Source: Undibacterium sp. KW1 (GTDB taxonomy: Bacteria > Pseudomonadota > Gammaproteobacteria > Burkholderiales > Burkholderiaceae_D). From it: a stretch of 64,000 bases of DNA. Position 1 is the first letter of the stretch. The number at the start of each line of letters is the position of its first letter. The stretch covers positions 2,108,001 to 2,172,000 of the forward strand of contig NZ_AP018439.1 in NCBI RefSeq assembly GCF_009937955.1, given 5' to 3'. The notes below the pieces were generated by a model. It had not been told where the DNA came from. It ran no database searches and worked only from the letters and a program-made list of their open reading frames with translations. Positions 7,812-17,671 of this stretch are shown piece by piece. A program made the translations under genes and the position numbers.

Positions 7812-8885
7812 TTGAAAACTCCACTTACCTCATTTGCCGGACTTGACCTGCTGACATCCGCGGTCATTGTGCTGGATGCTGAAGGCAGCATTTTATTTGC
7901 CAATGCTGCTGCTGAAAACCTGCTTGATTCTTCTTTCAAGTCACTCACACATCTGAAGCTGACAGACCTGTTCCTGAATGGGCAGGAACTGACTGCAGTC
8001 TTTCATCAGGCAGTAGCTCATCAGTTTGCTGACAAGCGCCAGGACCTGACGCTGGAGCGGGCAGGGCGCGACCCCTTGCACGTGCACAGCATCGTCACTG
8101 CACTCGATAATCCTGATACACCAGTGCTGATAGAGTTGCGTGAAAACGTACAGCAACTCAAGCTTGACAGGGAAGAGCGCATGCTTGATCAGAGCAAGGC
8201 CAACAAGGAATTGATACGCAATCTGGCGCATGAAATCAAGAATCCGCTGGGTGGCATACGGGGAGCAGCCCAATTGCTGGAGCTGGAATTGCCCGAGCGG
8301 CACTTGCGTGAATTGCGTGAGTACACCCAGGTCATCATCAAGGAGGCTGACAGGTTGCAGACCCTGGTCGATCGATTGCTGGCACCACATCGTTTGCCAC
8401 ATATTGTTGGCGACGTGAATATCCATGAAGTGTGTGAACGTGTACGCAGCCTCATCGTTGCCGAGTTCCCGCAGGGGCTGACGATCAGTCGTGACTATGA
8501 TTTATCGATACCTGAGTTTCGGGGTGACAAAGAACAGCTTATCCAGACTGTGTTGAACATTGCCCACAATGCCGCGCAGGCATTGAGTGAGCGTATCAGG
8601 CAGGGTGATGCGGTGCTGACATTCAAGTCACGCGTGGTGCGCCAGATCACTTTGGCCAAGGTTCGTTACAGGCTGGCATTAGACTTGCATATCATCGATA
8701 ACGGTCCGGGCATCCCACCCGAGATTCGCAACCGTATTTTCTATCCCCTGGTATCAGGAAAAGAAGGCGGTAGCGGTTTGGGATTGACGCTGGCGCAAAC
8801 TTTCGTTGAGCAACACTTGGGTGTCATCGAATGTGAGAGCCGGCCAGGATGTACGGATTTCCGGATACTGATACCACTACCTTAA
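7812..8885 (+). CDS. glnL: Nitrogen regulation sensor kinase NtrB (NRII)
   Basis: NtrB phosphorylates and dephosphorylates NtrC according to nitrogen status relayed by PII. The 357-aa soluble protein has an N-terminal PAS domain (about 8-125), a HisKA domain with phospho-acceptor His140 in LAHEIKNPLGG, and a C-terminal ATPase domain with NIAHNAAQAL (N box), DNGPGIP (G1) and GSGLGLTLAQ (G2). The start is a TTG at 7812, since no in-frame ATG lies nearby; the ribosome binding site is poor, so translation is probably weak, fitting a low-copy regulator. It is 77 bp upstream of its partner ntrC. Confidence 0.95.
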   Translation: MKTPLTSFAGLDLLTSAVIVLDAEGSILFANAAAENLLDSSFKSLTHLKLTDLFLNGQELTAVFHQAVAHQFADKRQDLTLERAGRDPLHVHSIVTALDNPDTPVLIELRENVQQLKLDREERMLDQSKANKELIRNLAHEIKNPLGGIRGAAQLLELELPERHLRELREYTQVIIKEADRLQTLVDRLLAPHRLPHIVGDVNIHEVCERVRSLIVAEFPQGLTISRDYDLSIPEFRGDKEQLIQTVLNIAHNAAQALSERIRQGDAVLTFKSRVVRQITLAKVRYRLALDLHIIDNGPGIPPEIRNRIFYPLVSGKEGGSGLGLTLAQTFVEQHLGVIECESRPGCTDFRILIPLP

Positions 8886-8962
8886 ATAAGGGTGTGGCAA
8901 AGCGGCGGCACCAAAAGTGCTCCTTCTATCGATATGCTTAACACAGACTGCAAAACGACAAT

Positions 8963-10477
8963 ATGAAACCAATCTGGATAGTGGACGACGACGATTCAAT
9001 TCGCTGGGTGCTGGAAAAAGCACTGGCGAGAGAAAATCTGGCAACCCGCAGCTTCACCAATGCAAGAGATGCGATGAATGCCTTGCAAAGCGATACGCCG
9101 CAAGTGCTGGTGTCGGACATACGCATGCACGGCGCATCCGGCCTTGAACTCTTGCAAACCGTCAAAGCCAAATACCCAGGCTTGCCTGTGATTATCATGA
9201 CGGCGTTTTCTGACCTTGAATCTGCGGTGGCAGCTTTTCAGGGCGGGGCCTTTGAATACCTGGCCAAGCCATTTGATCTCGACAAAGCCGTTGAGCTGAT
9301 ACGTCGCGCGCTGGATGAAAGTCTGCGTGAATCCAGTGTAGAACAAAGTATTTCAGAAACTCCAGAGATATTGGGCCAGGCACCGGCAATGCAGGACGTG
9401 TTTCGCGCCATAGGCAGGTTGTCGCAATCGAATGTGACGGTACTGATCACTGGTGAGTCTGGCAGTGGTAAAGAACTGGTGGCGCGCGCCTTGCACAAGC
9501 ACAGCCCGCGTGCATCCCAGCCTTTTATTGCCTTGAATACCGCAGCGATTCCCAAGGACTTGCTGGAGTCTGAATTGTTTGGTCATGAGCGTGGCGCCTT
9601 TACTGGTGCGCAAACCACGCGCCGTGGCCGTTTTGAACAGGCTGAGGGCGGCACGCTGTTCCTGGATGAAATTGGTGATATGCCTTTTGATTTGCAAACT
9701 CGCTTGTTGCGGGTTTTGTCAGACGGCCATTTTTATCGCGTTGGCGGTCACCAGCCCATGAAAGCGAATGTACGTGTGATCGCCGCGACACACCAGAATC
9801 TTGAAACCCGCGTTAAAGATGGCTTGTTTCGTGAAGACTTGTATCATCGCCTGAATGTTATCCGCCTGCGCTTGCCGAGCTTGCGCGAGCGCCGTGAAGA
9901 TATCCCATTACTGACGAAATACTTCCTGAACCAGAGTGCCAAGCAACTGGGTGTGGATGTCAAGCGTATGTCGGAACCGGCATTGCAATTTTTGTCCAGC
10001 CTGGATTTTCCGGGGAATGTGCGCCAATTGGAAAACCTGTGTAACTGGATCACCGTCATGGCACCAGGCCAGACTGTGGAAGTGCCAGATCTGCCACAAG
10101 ATCTGGTACCAGGTACGGCAAGCGCAGCCCATGTTGCGCCTGTTGGCAACGTAGGTGAAATGCATGGCCGTAACCCTGAGCATCTGCCAGGCACGCTTAC
10201 CCCAATGAATGGCAGCACCTACCCCGAGAAACCGGTGTATCGAAGTGGTGAAAGCTGGGTTTCTTTGCTGGAAGCTGAGGCAACAGCCATGCTGGCCGAG
10301 GGGCAGTCAGAAGTCATTGACAAACTGGGTCGCTGCTTTGAATCCGTTGTGATCAAGGCCGCATTGCGCCATACCCATGGCCGCAAGAATGATGCAGCGA
10401 TACGTTTGGGCATAGGCAGGAATACCATCACCCGCAAGATTCAGGAACTGGGGATAGATGGGGTGAAGGACGAGTAA
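8963..10477 (+). CDS. glnG: Nitrogen regulator NtrC (NRI), sigma54 activator
   Basis: NtrC-phosphate binds enhancers and drives sigma54 promoters of nitrogen-assimilation genes. The 504 aa comprise a receiver domain with phospho-acceptor Asp52 (VSDIRMHG), an AAA+ domain with Walker A GESGSGKE and the sigma54-contact loop GAFTGA at 211-216, Walker B ([12 protein letters not shown]), and a C-terminal Fis-type helix-turn-helix ([19 protein letters not shown]). The linker between AAA+ and HTH (about 370-430) is longer and less conserved than average. Its predicted sites lie ahead of glnA at 5338-5423. Confidence 0.97.
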   Translation: MKPIWIVDDDDSIRWVLEKALARENLATRSFTNARDAMNALQSDTPQVLVSDIRMHGASGLELLQTVKAKYPGLPVIIMTAFSDLESAVAAFQGGAFEYLAKPFDLDKAVELIRRALDESLRESSVEQSISETPEILGQAPAMQDVFRAIGRLSQSNVTVLITGESGSGKELVARALHKHSPRASQPFIALNTAAIPKDLLESELFGHERGAFTGAQTTRRGRFEQAEGGTLFLDEIGDMPFDLQTRLLRVLSDGHFYRVGGHQPMKANVRVIAATHQNLETRVKDGLFREDLYHRLNVIRLRLPSLRERREDIPLLTKYFLNQSAKQLGVDVKRMSEPALQFLSSLDFPGNVRQLENLCNWITVMAPGQTVEVPDLPQDLVPGTASAAHVAPVGNVGEMHGRNPEHLPGTLTPMNGSTYPEKPVYRSGESWVSLLEAEATAMLAEGQSEVIDKLGRCFESVVIKAALRHTHGRKNDAAIRLGIGRNTITRKIQELGIDGVKDE

Positions 10478-10535
10478 GTTTTTTGACACGCTTATTTGCT
10501 AATGAGGTAAATGAGCACCTTAATCCCCTTAATCC

Positions 10536-10556
10536 CCTTCCCCTTCAAGGGGAAGG
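10536..10556. repeat. Perfect 21-bp palindrome between convergent ntrC and pgpA
   Basis: Ten-base arms (CCTTCCCCTT and AAGGGGAAGG) flank a single central C. The palindrome is preceded by a direct repeat of TAATCCCCT and followed by GCTGGGATGGGGATGGG. It resembles dispersed REP-like intergenic elements and could act as a bidirectional terminator or RNA stabiliser. There is no T-run, so intrinsic termination is uncertain. Confidence 0.6.
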
Positions 10557-10627
10557 CTGGGATGGGGATGGGTTTCTTCAGTAATTTGACGAAATCCTCA
10601 ATGCAGGAAATATGGCATCAAAATGTT

Positions 10628-11152
10628 TCAGAAGCTACGCCAGAGTGCAAAACTCAGCAGACAAAAGAAAGCCGCCACAATGTCATCCCACATGACACCA
10701 AAGCCACCTTTGAAGCGGCGGTCAAAATAGCCTATCGGTGGCGGCTTGACCATGTCAAAAAACCGGAATCCAATAAATGCCCATAGCTGGGTTTGCCAGT
10801 CAGCAGGCACGATGAATAACAGCACCAGCCAAAAGGCGATGATCTCATCCCACACCATGCTGCCATGATCAGCGACCCCCATGTTTTTACCGGTGACATG
10901 GCAAGCCCAGACACCAATAGCAAAGCCAATGACAATGATGGCAAACCAATTAATGGTTGTGAATACCTCAGGCCAGCGGCTGGATAAAACATAAAAACTC
11001 AGCCATGCGAACAGAGTGCCTGAGGTGCCGGGCATGATGGGTGACAAGCCGCTGCCAAAACCCTGGGCCAAAATATGGGCGGGGTGACGCAGCATGAAGC
11101 GCCAGCCAGGGTGGGTGATGATCGCTGTCTGGCCGTTTTCTAAAGTGCTCAT
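10628..11152 (-). CDS. pgpA: Phosphatidylglycerophosphatase A
   Basis: PgpA dephosphorylates phosphatidylglycerol phosphate to phosphatidylglycerol at the inner membrane. The 174-aa protein shows the family segment GFGSGLSPIMPGTSGTL (about 31-47), the acidic motif MVWDEIIAFW and FFDMVKPPPIGYFDRR, with several hydrophobic helices. Its ATG overlaps the thiL stop by 4 bp (ATGA), so the two are translationally coupled. This thiL-pgpA pairing is common in proteobacteria. The end is convergent with ntrC. Confidence 0.95.
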   Translation of the reverse strand: MSTLENGQTAIITHPGWRFMLRHPAHILAQGFGSGLSPIMPGTSGTLFAWLSFYVLSSRWPEVFTTINWFAIIVIGFAIGVWACHVTGKNMGVADHGSMVWDEIIAFWLVLLFIVPADWQTQLWAFIGFRFFDMVKPPPIGYFDRRFKGGFGVMWDDIVAAFFCLLSFALWRSF

Positions 11153-12117
11153 GGATTCACAAAGTGATCGAAGGATTTATATTGCAGATTCACTGGTTTG
11201 CCATCGTTATCAAGCAGGCGCAAGCCAGCATTTGCTTCTATCTGGCCTATGCGCGTAACCGCAGTGTGCGATTTTGTAGCTGCGGCGATGACTTGTTGCC
11301 TGTTGTTGGCGGGAGCCGTAAAACATAGCTCATAATCATCACCACCATTCAGTGTAAATTGCCTGCGCAATTCCTGAGGCTGCGTTTGCAAGACCGGGCC
11401 AGCTGGCAACTGGTCGATCAACAGGGTGGCACCGACTTGTGACTTTTCCAGGATGTGGCCGAGATCACCAGCCAGACCATCCGAAATATCCAGCGCCGCA
11501 TGCGCTATGCCACGCAAGGCCATGCCCAGTGCAATACGCGGGCTGGGCTGATGCATGCGTGTTGCTGCCAATTGATGATCAGACTCGCCGAGTGTGACTT
11601 CATTCCAGTAGCCTGCCAAAGCCAGGCGGGCGTCACCGAGCGTGCCAGATACCCAGATATCATCTCCAACTTTGGCTGCATCGCGGCGCAGTGCAGTGCC
11701 AGGTGGCAGCTCACCAAAAATCGTGATGCAGATATTCAGTGGGCCCTTGGTGGTGTCGCCGCCTATCAGGTGGCAATGATGCTCATCAGCCAGCGCCAGC
11801 AAGCCGCGTGAAAATTCTGCCAGCCATTCAGGATTGGCTTCTGGTAGTGACAGTGCCAGGGTAAATCCCAATGGCGCAGCGCCCATGGCGGCCAGGTCAG
11901 ACAAATTCACCGCCAGGCATTTATGGCCCAGCTTGTACGGGTCAGCATCCGGGAAAAAATGTCGGCCAGACACCAGCATGTCACTGGAAATAGCCATTTG
12001 CATGCCGGGGCTGGGGTTGAGCAGGGCGCAATCATCCCCTATGCCGAGGGCGACGCGGCTGTCTTGAATACTGTGCTGCGCAAAGTAGCGCTTGATGAGA
12101 TCGAATTCGGAAAGCAT
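11149..12117 (-). CDS. thiL: Thiamine-monophosphate kinase
   Basis: ThiL phosphorylates thiamine monophosphate to the active cofactor thiamine diphosphate, the last step of the pathway. The 322-aa protein starts MLSEFDLIKRYF and shows the PurM-like ATP/metal signatures GIGDDCALL (about 26-34), HKCLAVNLSDLAAMGA, GGDTTKGP and LDISDGLAGDLGHI. Length and motifs are standard. The start at ATG 12117 fits the family N-terminus. It is the first gene of a two-gene unit with pgpA. Confidence 0.96.
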   Translation of the reverse strand: MLSEFDLIKRYFAQHSIQDSRVALGIGDDCALLNPSPGMQMAISSDMLVSGRHFFPDADPYKLGHKCLAVNLSDLAAMGAAPLGFTLALSLPEANPEWLAEFSRGLLALADEHHCHLIGGDTTKGPLNICITIFGELPPGTALRRDAAKVGDDIWVSGTLGDARLALAGYWNEVTLGESDHQLAATRMHQPSPRIALGMALRGIAHAALDISDGLAGDLGHILEKSQVGATLLIDQLPAGPVLQTQPQELRRQFTLNGGDDYELCFTAPANNRQQVIAAATKSHTAVTRIGQIEANAGLRLLDNDGKPVNLQYKSFDHFVNP

Positions 12118-12192
12118 GCGCGCATTGTACCTAAGCTGACCCAGGATTCAAGATAATCCCCAGGCACCTTCTGCACTATGCGCCTGGCCGCA

Positions 12193-13380
12193 TCAGTTCA
12201 GCCGCGTTGCTTGTGCTTCTATCAATTCTGCAATCAGTGCATTTCTCGATTTGGCATCTTGCGGGGCAACTGCAAAACCATGCAATTTTTTGCCCTCGTC
12301 AAAGTAGCGGCTGATGGTGACACCGTCCGCATGATTTGATTCCCACGCGCCTGATTTGCTGGCCGCAAATGCTGGCGGGATCAATGCAACGGGGTAGCTG
12401 GGTGTTTTGACCAGCACTGCGGCTGGTTTCATGTCTATGCTGGTCAGTTGGCCTGTCAGACTTAGCGCAATTGCCCGCGCTGCAGTCATGATGGGGGCGA
12501 CATAGGGCATCAGGCTTTGGCTGCCATCTGCTTGCTTGTACTGCGCACAATCTCCAAGCGCGAATATCTCGGGCACGCTGGTCTGGCCATACTCATTGAT
12601 GATAATGCCGCGGTCTGTGTGCAACTGCGCTGCCTGTGCCAGGCGTATATCTGCGCGCAAGCCGACTGCCGACAGGACGACGTCAGTGTTGAAGCTTTCG
12701 CCATTGGACAGCGTCACCTGCAAGCTATTATCCAGCATATCAATCTGACTGGCAGTGCTGCCCAGTTTGAGCTGTACACCTTTTGCATTTAGTGCGGCAT
12801 GCAAGCCTTGCGAAATGGCGGTTGGTGCCAGCGCAGCGAGTGGCAGGATGTTTGGATCTATCAAGGTAACTTCATGACCGGCACTGGCTAAATCATCGCT
12901 GAATTCACAACCTATCAAACCTGCACCCAGTATGGTGACCCTCGCCTTGTCGCCAGCCTGCGCCAGCTTGTCGCGGAACACTGCGTAATCAGTCAGGTTA
13001 TTGACCGATAAAACCTGGTCAGCAGCGCTTCCGGCGATGGGCAAACGTATCGCTTGCGCACCTGGCGCCAGCACCAGTTGGGCATACTCAAAGTCTCCCA
13101 TCTTGGTATGTATGGTCTGCGCAACTGTATTGATGCCGCTCACCAGAGTTTTGGTCAGGATGGTGGCAGTCAATTCCGCTGCCATCTGATCTGCCGTTTT
13201 GCTTTGCAATTGTTGCGGCTGCTTGCCCATGGCAAAGGCGTTCGAGAGCATGGGCTTGGAATAAAAGCAGCCATCATCACCAGTGATGATCAGCAAGGGT
13301 GTAGTTTTATCGAGCTTGCGAAATTCTCTGGCGACTGTATAGCCAGCCAGGCCGGAGCCGATGATGGCGATGGGTTTCAT
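12193..13380 (-). CDS. Rubredoxin-NAD(+) reductase-type FAD oxidoreductase
   Basis: A 395-aa pyridine nucleotide-disulfide oxidoreductase-like flavoprotein without a redox CxxxxC disulfide. It has an N-terminal FAD site (IAIIGSGLAGYTVAREFRK), a central NAD(P)H-binding segment (VTILGAGLIGCEFSDDLASAG, about 150-170) and the second FAD motif EIFALGDCAQ. It resembles rubredoxin reductases, which pass electrons from NADH to rubredoxin. This fits its position 7 bp after the rubredoxin gene, with GAGGTAG inside the end of rubredoxin as ribosome binding site. Together with the rubrerythrin gene it forms an electron chain NADH-reductase-rubredoxin-rubrerythrin. Confidence 0.9.
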   Translation of the reverse strand: MKPIAIIGSGLAGYTVAREFRKLDKTTPLLIITGDDGCFYSKPMLSNAFAMGKQPQQLQSKTADQMAAELTATILTKTLVSGINTVAQTIHTKMGDFEYAQLVLAPGAQAIRLPIAGSAADQVLSVNNLTDYAVFRDKLAQAGDKARVTILGAGLIGCEFSDDLASAGHEVTLIDPNILPLAALAPTAISQGLHAALNAKGVQLKLGSTASQIDMLDNSLQVTLSNGESFNTDVVLSAVGLRADIRLAQAAQLHTDRGIIINEYGQTSVPEIFALGDCAQYKQADGSQSLMPYVAPIMTAARAIALSLTGQLTSIDMKPAAVLVKTPSYPVALIPPAFAASKSGAWESNHADGVTISRYFDEGKKLHGFAVAPQDAKSRNALIAELIEAQATRLN

Positions 13381-13387
13381 GACTACC

Positions 13388-13552
13388 TCAGATTTCTATC
13401 ATGTCAAAATCAGCTTTGGCGACGCCACAATCAGGGCATTCCCAGTCGGCTGGAATATCATCCCAGCGTGTGCCTGCGGCGATGCCTTCTTCTGGCAAGC
13501 CTTTGGATTCTTCATAGATAAAGCCGCATACGATGCATTGGTAAGTTTTCAT
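13388..13552 (-). CDS. Rubredoxin
   Basis: A small minus-strand gene of 54 codons. The product begins [15 protein letters not shown] and carries the two iron-binding CxxC pairs, Cys6/Cys9 and Cys39/Cys42 (CPDCG), with the conserved [11 protein letters not shown] between them. It is a one-iron electron carrier in the cytosol. AGAGGAC precedes the ATG. It lies 39 bp after the rubrerythrin gene and 7 bp before the reductase gene, so it is the middle member of a three-gene operon. Confidence 0.97.
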   Translation of the reverse strand: MKTYQCIVCGFIYEESKGLPEEGIAAGTRWDDIPADWECPDCGVAKADFDMIEI

Positions 13553-13591
13553 GGTGTCCTCTGTATTTTTGATTAAACGTTTTTCGGGTGC

Positions 13592-14071
13592 TCAGGCCTG
13601 ATTGGCTTCGAGCACGGCACGATAATGATTGGCATGACGCTCTTCTACTTTGGCCAATGCGGCAAAGCGTTTAGCGGCGATTTCTAAAGTCCGCTTAAAG
13701 TTTTCAGCGTGCTCCTTAGATTCTGCGATTTGCTCATCGTATTCAGCGACAGCAGCATGGTTGCCTTCTTCCACAGCGAGATGGCGGAATTTTGGGTACA
13801 TTTCTGTGTATTCATAGGTTTCACCTTCGATAGCAATTTCCAAAGCGCGTTGTGGCGTCAATTGGGTTTTGGGATACAGCAAGTCCAGATGACCAAAAGC
13901 GTGCATGACTTCCTGATCAGCGGTCGCTTCAAATGCTTCTGCAATGTCAATTGCGCCAGCTTCGCGTGCCAGTTTGGCGAAATAGCGGTATTTGATATGG
14001 GCCATGGATTCGCCCGCAAAAGCGGCTTCGAGGTTCTGGATAGTGACGGATGGGTTTGCCTGGGTGCTCAT
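13592..14071 (-). CDS. Rubrerythrin-family diiron peroxidase lacking the rubredoxin domain
   Basis: Rubrerythrins reduce hydrogen peroxide to water at a diiron site. This 159-aa protein (from ATG 14071, chosen for the AAGGAGAG site; the frame continues to 14107) has the four-helix ligand pattern: Glu in FAGESMAHIKY, ExxH in DQEVMHAF, Glu in AVEEGNH and ExxH in ESKEHAENF. It ends at residue 159 without the usual C-terminal CxxC rubredoxin domain. The separate rubredoxin gene downstream probably supplies that electron-donor function. It is likely induced by peroxide (see the OxyR-like site at 14179). Confidence 0.92.
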   Translation of the reverse strand: MSTQANPSVTIQNLEAAFAGESMAHIKYRYFAKLAREAGAIDIAEAFEATADQEVMHAFGHLDLLYPKTQLTPQRALEIAIEGETYEYTEMYPKFRHLAVEEGNHAAVAEYDEQIAESKEHAENFKRTLEIAAKRFAALAKVEERHANHYRAVLEANQA

Positions 14072-14178
14072 AATGCTCTCCTTGGTTATTTGCGGTGTTG
14101 TTTGCATTTGCTATCAACGTGAGACAGATAATAGATTTTAATAATTGATTTGAAAAGATAATTGATTTTATTGATTTA

Positions 14179-14193
14179 ATAGTTAAAAGCTAT
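14179..14193. promoter_or_regulatory. OxyR-like motif between rubrerythrin operon and maeB
   Basis: ATAGTTAAAAGCTAT fits the OxyR element ATAGnTnnnAnCTAT at every defined position. It lies 108 bp upstream of the rubrerythrin start and 150 bp upstream of maeB. No good second element is visible at the usual 22-bp period, and the region is AT-rich, so chance is possible. Confidence 0.4.
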
Positions 14194-14343
14194 GTATTTT
14201 TGCTTAGCAGAATAAATTGCATTTGGTTATGTCAGAAAAGCATAAGAGTCGTACAAATACGTATAAAGTTAGAGGGTTCCCTCTGCTAGAATCTCTATCA
14301 GTAAGATTTCCGTAAGCAAAAAAATAGAAAGAAGGTCAAGCAC

Positions 14344-16653
14344 ATGGATTCGTCAGATCAAAAAGAGCAAATACGTCAACAATTGCGCCAGGCAGCGCTG
14401 GAATATCATGAGTGCCCGACTCCGGGCAAAATCAGCGTTACACCGACCAAACAACTGACGAATCAGCGTGATCTGGCCCTGGCGTACTCCCCCGGAGTTG
14501 CTGCCCCCTGTGAAGAAATCGTCGCTGACCCGACTGCTGCATTTAAATACACTGCCCGGGGTAACCTGGTTGGAGTGATCACCAACGGCACTGCGGTACT
14601 TGGCCTGGGTAATATTGGCCCACTGGCGTCAAAGCCGGTCATGGAAGGCAAGGGCGTGCTGTTCAAGAAGTTTGCCGGTATTGATGTGTTCGATATAGAA
14701 ATCGCCGAATCTGACCCAGATAAACTGGTCGATATCATCGCTTCCCTGGAGCCTACATTTGGCGGTATCAACCTGGAAGATATCAAGGCACCGGAATGCT
14801 TCTATATAGAACGCAAACTGCGTGAACGCATGAAGATACCGGTCTTCCATGATGACCAGCACGGTACGGCGATCATCGTTGGTGCGGCGATCCTGAATGG
14901 TTTGAAAGTCGTAGGTAAAACCATCAAAACCACCAAATTAGTGGTGTCTGGTGCCGGTGCCGCAGCGCTGGCCTGCCTGGATTTGATCGTTGATCTCGGC
15001 TTCCCACTCGAAAATATCTTTGTTACCGATCTGGCAGGCGTAGTTTATAAAGGCCGTGTCGAGTTGATGGACCCGGACAAAGAACGTTTTGCGCAAGAGA
15101 CATCGGCTCGTAGCTTGCGCGATGTGATCCCTGATGCAGATATCTTCCTTGGTTTGTCTGCTGCGGGTGTCTTGAAGCAGGATATGGTCAAGTTGATGGC
15201 GCCGAATCCTTTGATCCTGGCCTTGGCCAACCCTACGCCAGAAATCCTGCCTGATGAAGTCAAGGCTGTGCGTGATGATGCCATCATGGCGACCGGACGT
15301 TCTGATTTCCCTAACCAGGTTAATAATGTCCTGTGCTTCCCTTATATTTTCCGTGGCGCTCTGGATTGCGGTGCAACAACGATCACACGTGAAATGGAAA
15401 TCGCGGTTGTGCACGCAATTGCTGAACTGGCCCAGGCTGAGCAATCAGACGTCGTCGCTTCTGCGTATGGCATCAGCAACCTGTCCTTTGGCCCTGAATA
15501 CCTGATACCCAAGCCGTTTGATCCCCGTTTGATGATCAAGATTGCCCCCGCTGTTGCCCGTGCAGCAGAAGAATGCGGCGTGGCGGCGCGTCCTATCCAG
15601 GACATGCAGGCGTATGTAGAAAAGCTGCAGCAATTCGTGTATCACAGCGGCACGTTCATGAAGCCACTGTTCCAGATTGCCAAAAAAGCACCTGCTGACC
15701 GCAAACGTATCGTCTATGCCGAAGGTGAAGAAGAAAAAGTATTGCGCGCCGTACAGGTTATCGTCGATGAGAAACTGGCTGCACCGATATTGGTAGGTCG
15801 CCCTCACATCCTTGACCAGCGCATAGAAAAATTCGGTTTGCGTCTAAAGGCGGGCGTAGATTTTCAAGTCATCAACCCTGAGCAGGATGATCGCTATCGC
15901 GACTACTGGCAGACCTATCATCAGATGACTGCCCGCAAAGGTGTGACAGAGCAATATGCCAAACTGGAAATGCGTCGCCGTCATTCACTCATCGGTGCCA
16001 TGATGATCCATAAAGGTGATGCTGACGGCATGATCTGTGGCACCTTTGGTACGACTGGCCTGCATCTGAATTACATCAATCAGGTACTGGGCAAGCGTGA
16101 AGGCGTGAATGTCTATGCCGCCATGAATGGCCTGGTGTTGCCAGACCGTCAATTGGTGCTGGTTGATACGCATGTCAATGAAAATCCGACAGCGGAGCAA
16201 ATTGCCGAAATCACGATTTTGGCAGCAGAAGAAATGCGCCGCTTTGGTTTGTTGCCAAAAGCTGCCTTACTGTCTCACTCGAATTTCGGTTCCAGCAATA
16301 GCGAATCCGCGCAAAAAATGCGTGCGGCGCTGGCGATTATTCAGCGTGATGCACCTGACCTTGAGGTAGATGGTGAAATGCATGGCGATACAGCACTTGA
16401 TACCAGCTATCGCAAGAAAATGATGCCGGATTCAACATTGAAGAGCGACGCCAATTTGCTCGTCATGCCAAATATTGATGCAGCAAATATTGCCTATAAC
16501 CTGTTGAAGACAACGGCAGGTAATAATGTTGCGATTGGTCCTATCTTGCTGGGTTGTGCCAAGCCTGTGCATATTTTGACGCCATCGGCAACGGTGCGCC
16601 GTATCGTCAATATGACTGCTTTGTGTGTGGTAGATGCGGTAGCGCAGCGTTAA
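14344..16653 (+). CDS. maeB: NADP-dependent malic enzyme (MaeB type)
   Basis: MaeB decarboxylates malate to pyruvate, yielding NADPH for biosynthesis. The 769-aa protein has an N-terminal malic domain (about 20-180; [14 protein letters not shown]), a NAD(P)-binding domain (about 185-420; [13 protein letters not shown]), and a C-terminal phosphotransacetylase-like domain (about 440-769; [11 protein letters not shown]). The last is known in this family to be regulatory and to respond to acetyl-CoA. Length is standard. AGAAGGT precedes the ATG. An AGAGGG/CCCTCT hairpin in the leader (about 14271-14284) may affect expression. Confidence 0.97.
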   Translation: MDSSDQKEQIRQQLRQAALEYHECPTPGKISVTPTKQLTNQRDLALAYSPGVAAPCEEIVADPTAAFKYTARGNLVGVITNGTAVLGLGNIGPLASKPVMEGKGVLFKKFAGIDVFDIEIAESDPDKLVDIIASLEPTFGGINLEDIKAPECFYIERKLRERMKIPVFHDDQHGTAIIVGAAILNGLKVVGKTIKTTKLVVSGAGAAALACLDLIVDLGFPLENIFVTDLAGVVYKGRVELMDPDKERFAQETSARSLRDVIPDADIFLGLSAAGVLKQDMVKLMAPNPLILALANPTPEILPDEVKAVRDDAIMATGRSDFPNQVNNVLCFPYIFRGALDCGATTITREMEIAVVHAIAELAQAEQSDVVASAYGISNLSFGPEYLIPKPFDPRLMIKIAPAVARAAEECGVAARPIQDMQAYVEKLQQFVYHSGTFMKPLFQIAKKAPADRKRIVYAEGEEEKVLRAVQVIVDEKLAAPILVGRPHILDQRIEKFGLRLKAGVDFQVINPEQDDRYRDYWQTYHQMTARKGVTEQYAKLEMRRRHSLIGAMMIHKGDADGMICGTFGTTGLHLNYINQVLGKREGVNVYAAMNGLVLPDRQLVLVDTHVNENPTAEQIAEITILAAEEMRRFGLLPKAALLSHSNFGSSNSESAQKMRAALAIIQRDAPDLEVDGEMHGDTALDTSYRKKMMPDSTLKSDANLLVMPNIDAANIAYNLLKTTAGNNVAIGPILLGCAKPVHILTPSATVRRIVNMTALCVVDAVAQR

Positions 16654-16670
16654 TTTGCCATCTGAAGTAA

Positions 16671-16701
16671 AAAAAGCCAGCCTGTTGCAAGGCTGGCTTT
16701 T
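16671..16701. terminator. Bidirectional terminator between maeB and the 5'-nucleotidase
   Basis: Stem AAAAGCCAGCCT/AGGCTGGCTTTT (loop about 6 nt) with T-runs on both strands. It can end maeB and the convergent nucleotidase gene. Confidence 0.9.
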
Positions 16702-16715
16702 CGTTTTTTGCAGAT

Positions 16716-17621
16716 CTAATTGGTTTGCCTTACTGGCACGCGGCCAGTTGGCACAACATTCGACGCATGCAGGCAATGACCATGCTGATCATCAAAAAAC
16801 ATATGCGGCTTGAAGGCGGCCAGGACAGCAGACTTGTTGACGCCTCCCATGAAGAAGGTTTCATCAATTGCGATGTTCCAGGCGCGCAATGTGCGTATCA
16901 CTCTTTCATGAGCGGGGGAGGCGCGTGCGGTCACCAGCGCAGTTCGCAGTGGAAAGGCACGACCATCCGGCGTTTTGAAATTATTCTGCAGATACGATAA
17001 AGCCAGCAGCAATCTGGCGAATGGGCCTTCCGGCAAAGGTTTCAGGGCATTTTCTCTCTCATGCTGCTCAAAGGCTTCCACCCCTTGTTCCTGGTATATG
17101 CGTTCAGATTCATCTGAGAAAATAACCGCATCACCATCAAAGGCAATGCGAATTTGCTCAGGGTCAGCGGCATTTTCCGGTAGCCGATATAACATCGCCG
17201 ACGCAACACCTGAATTGATGGCGGCTTGCACATCGTCTTCATGCAGGGATAAAAACAGGCTGACATTAAAAGCCAGCAAGTAGGGTGCCAGTGGTGATCC
17301 GCCCGATAAGGCTGCGCGTGTAATATCCAGGCCATAGTGGGCGATGGAATTAAATATGCGCAAAGAAGTTTCGGACGAATTGCGCGACATAATGACCACT
17401 TCCACCAGCTTGTGGCCAGGCATCAGCTCATTAAGTTTCAATAAGGCTTTTACCAGGGCAAAAGCTGCACCTGGTTTTAGGATACTGTTTTCTTCCTTGA
17501 GTTGATGCTGACGATAGGCATCCAGGCCTTGCTCCTGAAAAATCGTCTCTTCCGCTTCCAGATCAAACAGGGCGCGGGAGGAAATTCCTATGACTAAGAG
17601 ATTATCTAGCGAAAATGGCAT
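16716..17621 (-). CDS. 5'-nucleotidase, cytosolic NT5C1-like family
   Basis: This 301-aa protein starts MPFSLDNLLVIGISSRALFD and contains LVEVVIMSRNS, a central IRIAFDGDAVIFSDESE catalytic-type segment (about 155-175) and a late FFDDQHGHC motif. These match bacterial relatives of the cytosolic 5'-nucleotidase 1A family, haloacid dehalogenase-like enzymes that dephosphorylate nucleoside monophosphates. There is no signal peptide, so it should be cytosolic. The preferred nucleotide cannot be told. It is convergent with maeB and downstream of alkB on the same strand (50 bp). Confidence 0.85.
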   Translation of the reverse strand: MPFSLDNLLVIGISSRALFDLEAEETIFQEQGLDAYRQHQLKEENSILKPGAAFALVKALLKLNELMPGHKLVEVVIMSRNSSETSLRIFNSIAHYGLDITRAALSGGSPLAPYLLAFNVSLFLSLHEDDVQAAINSGVASAMLYRLPENAADPEQIRIAFDGDAVIFSDESERIYQEQGVEAFEQHERENALKPLPEGPFARLLLALSYLQNNFKTPDGRAFPLRTALVTARASPAHERVIRTLRAWNIAIDETFFMGGVNKSAVLAAFKPHMFFDDQHGHCLHASNVVPTGRVPVRQTN

Positions 17622-17671
17622 ATGAGATTTTTTGTCTTGTTATTTGGCGGTGAGATAAAGTGCCGCCCTGT

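Noticed and set aside
10511..10786. 91-aa ORF over the ntrC-pgpA junction
   Set aside because: It includes the palindrome and much of pgpA antisense and has no family resemblance.
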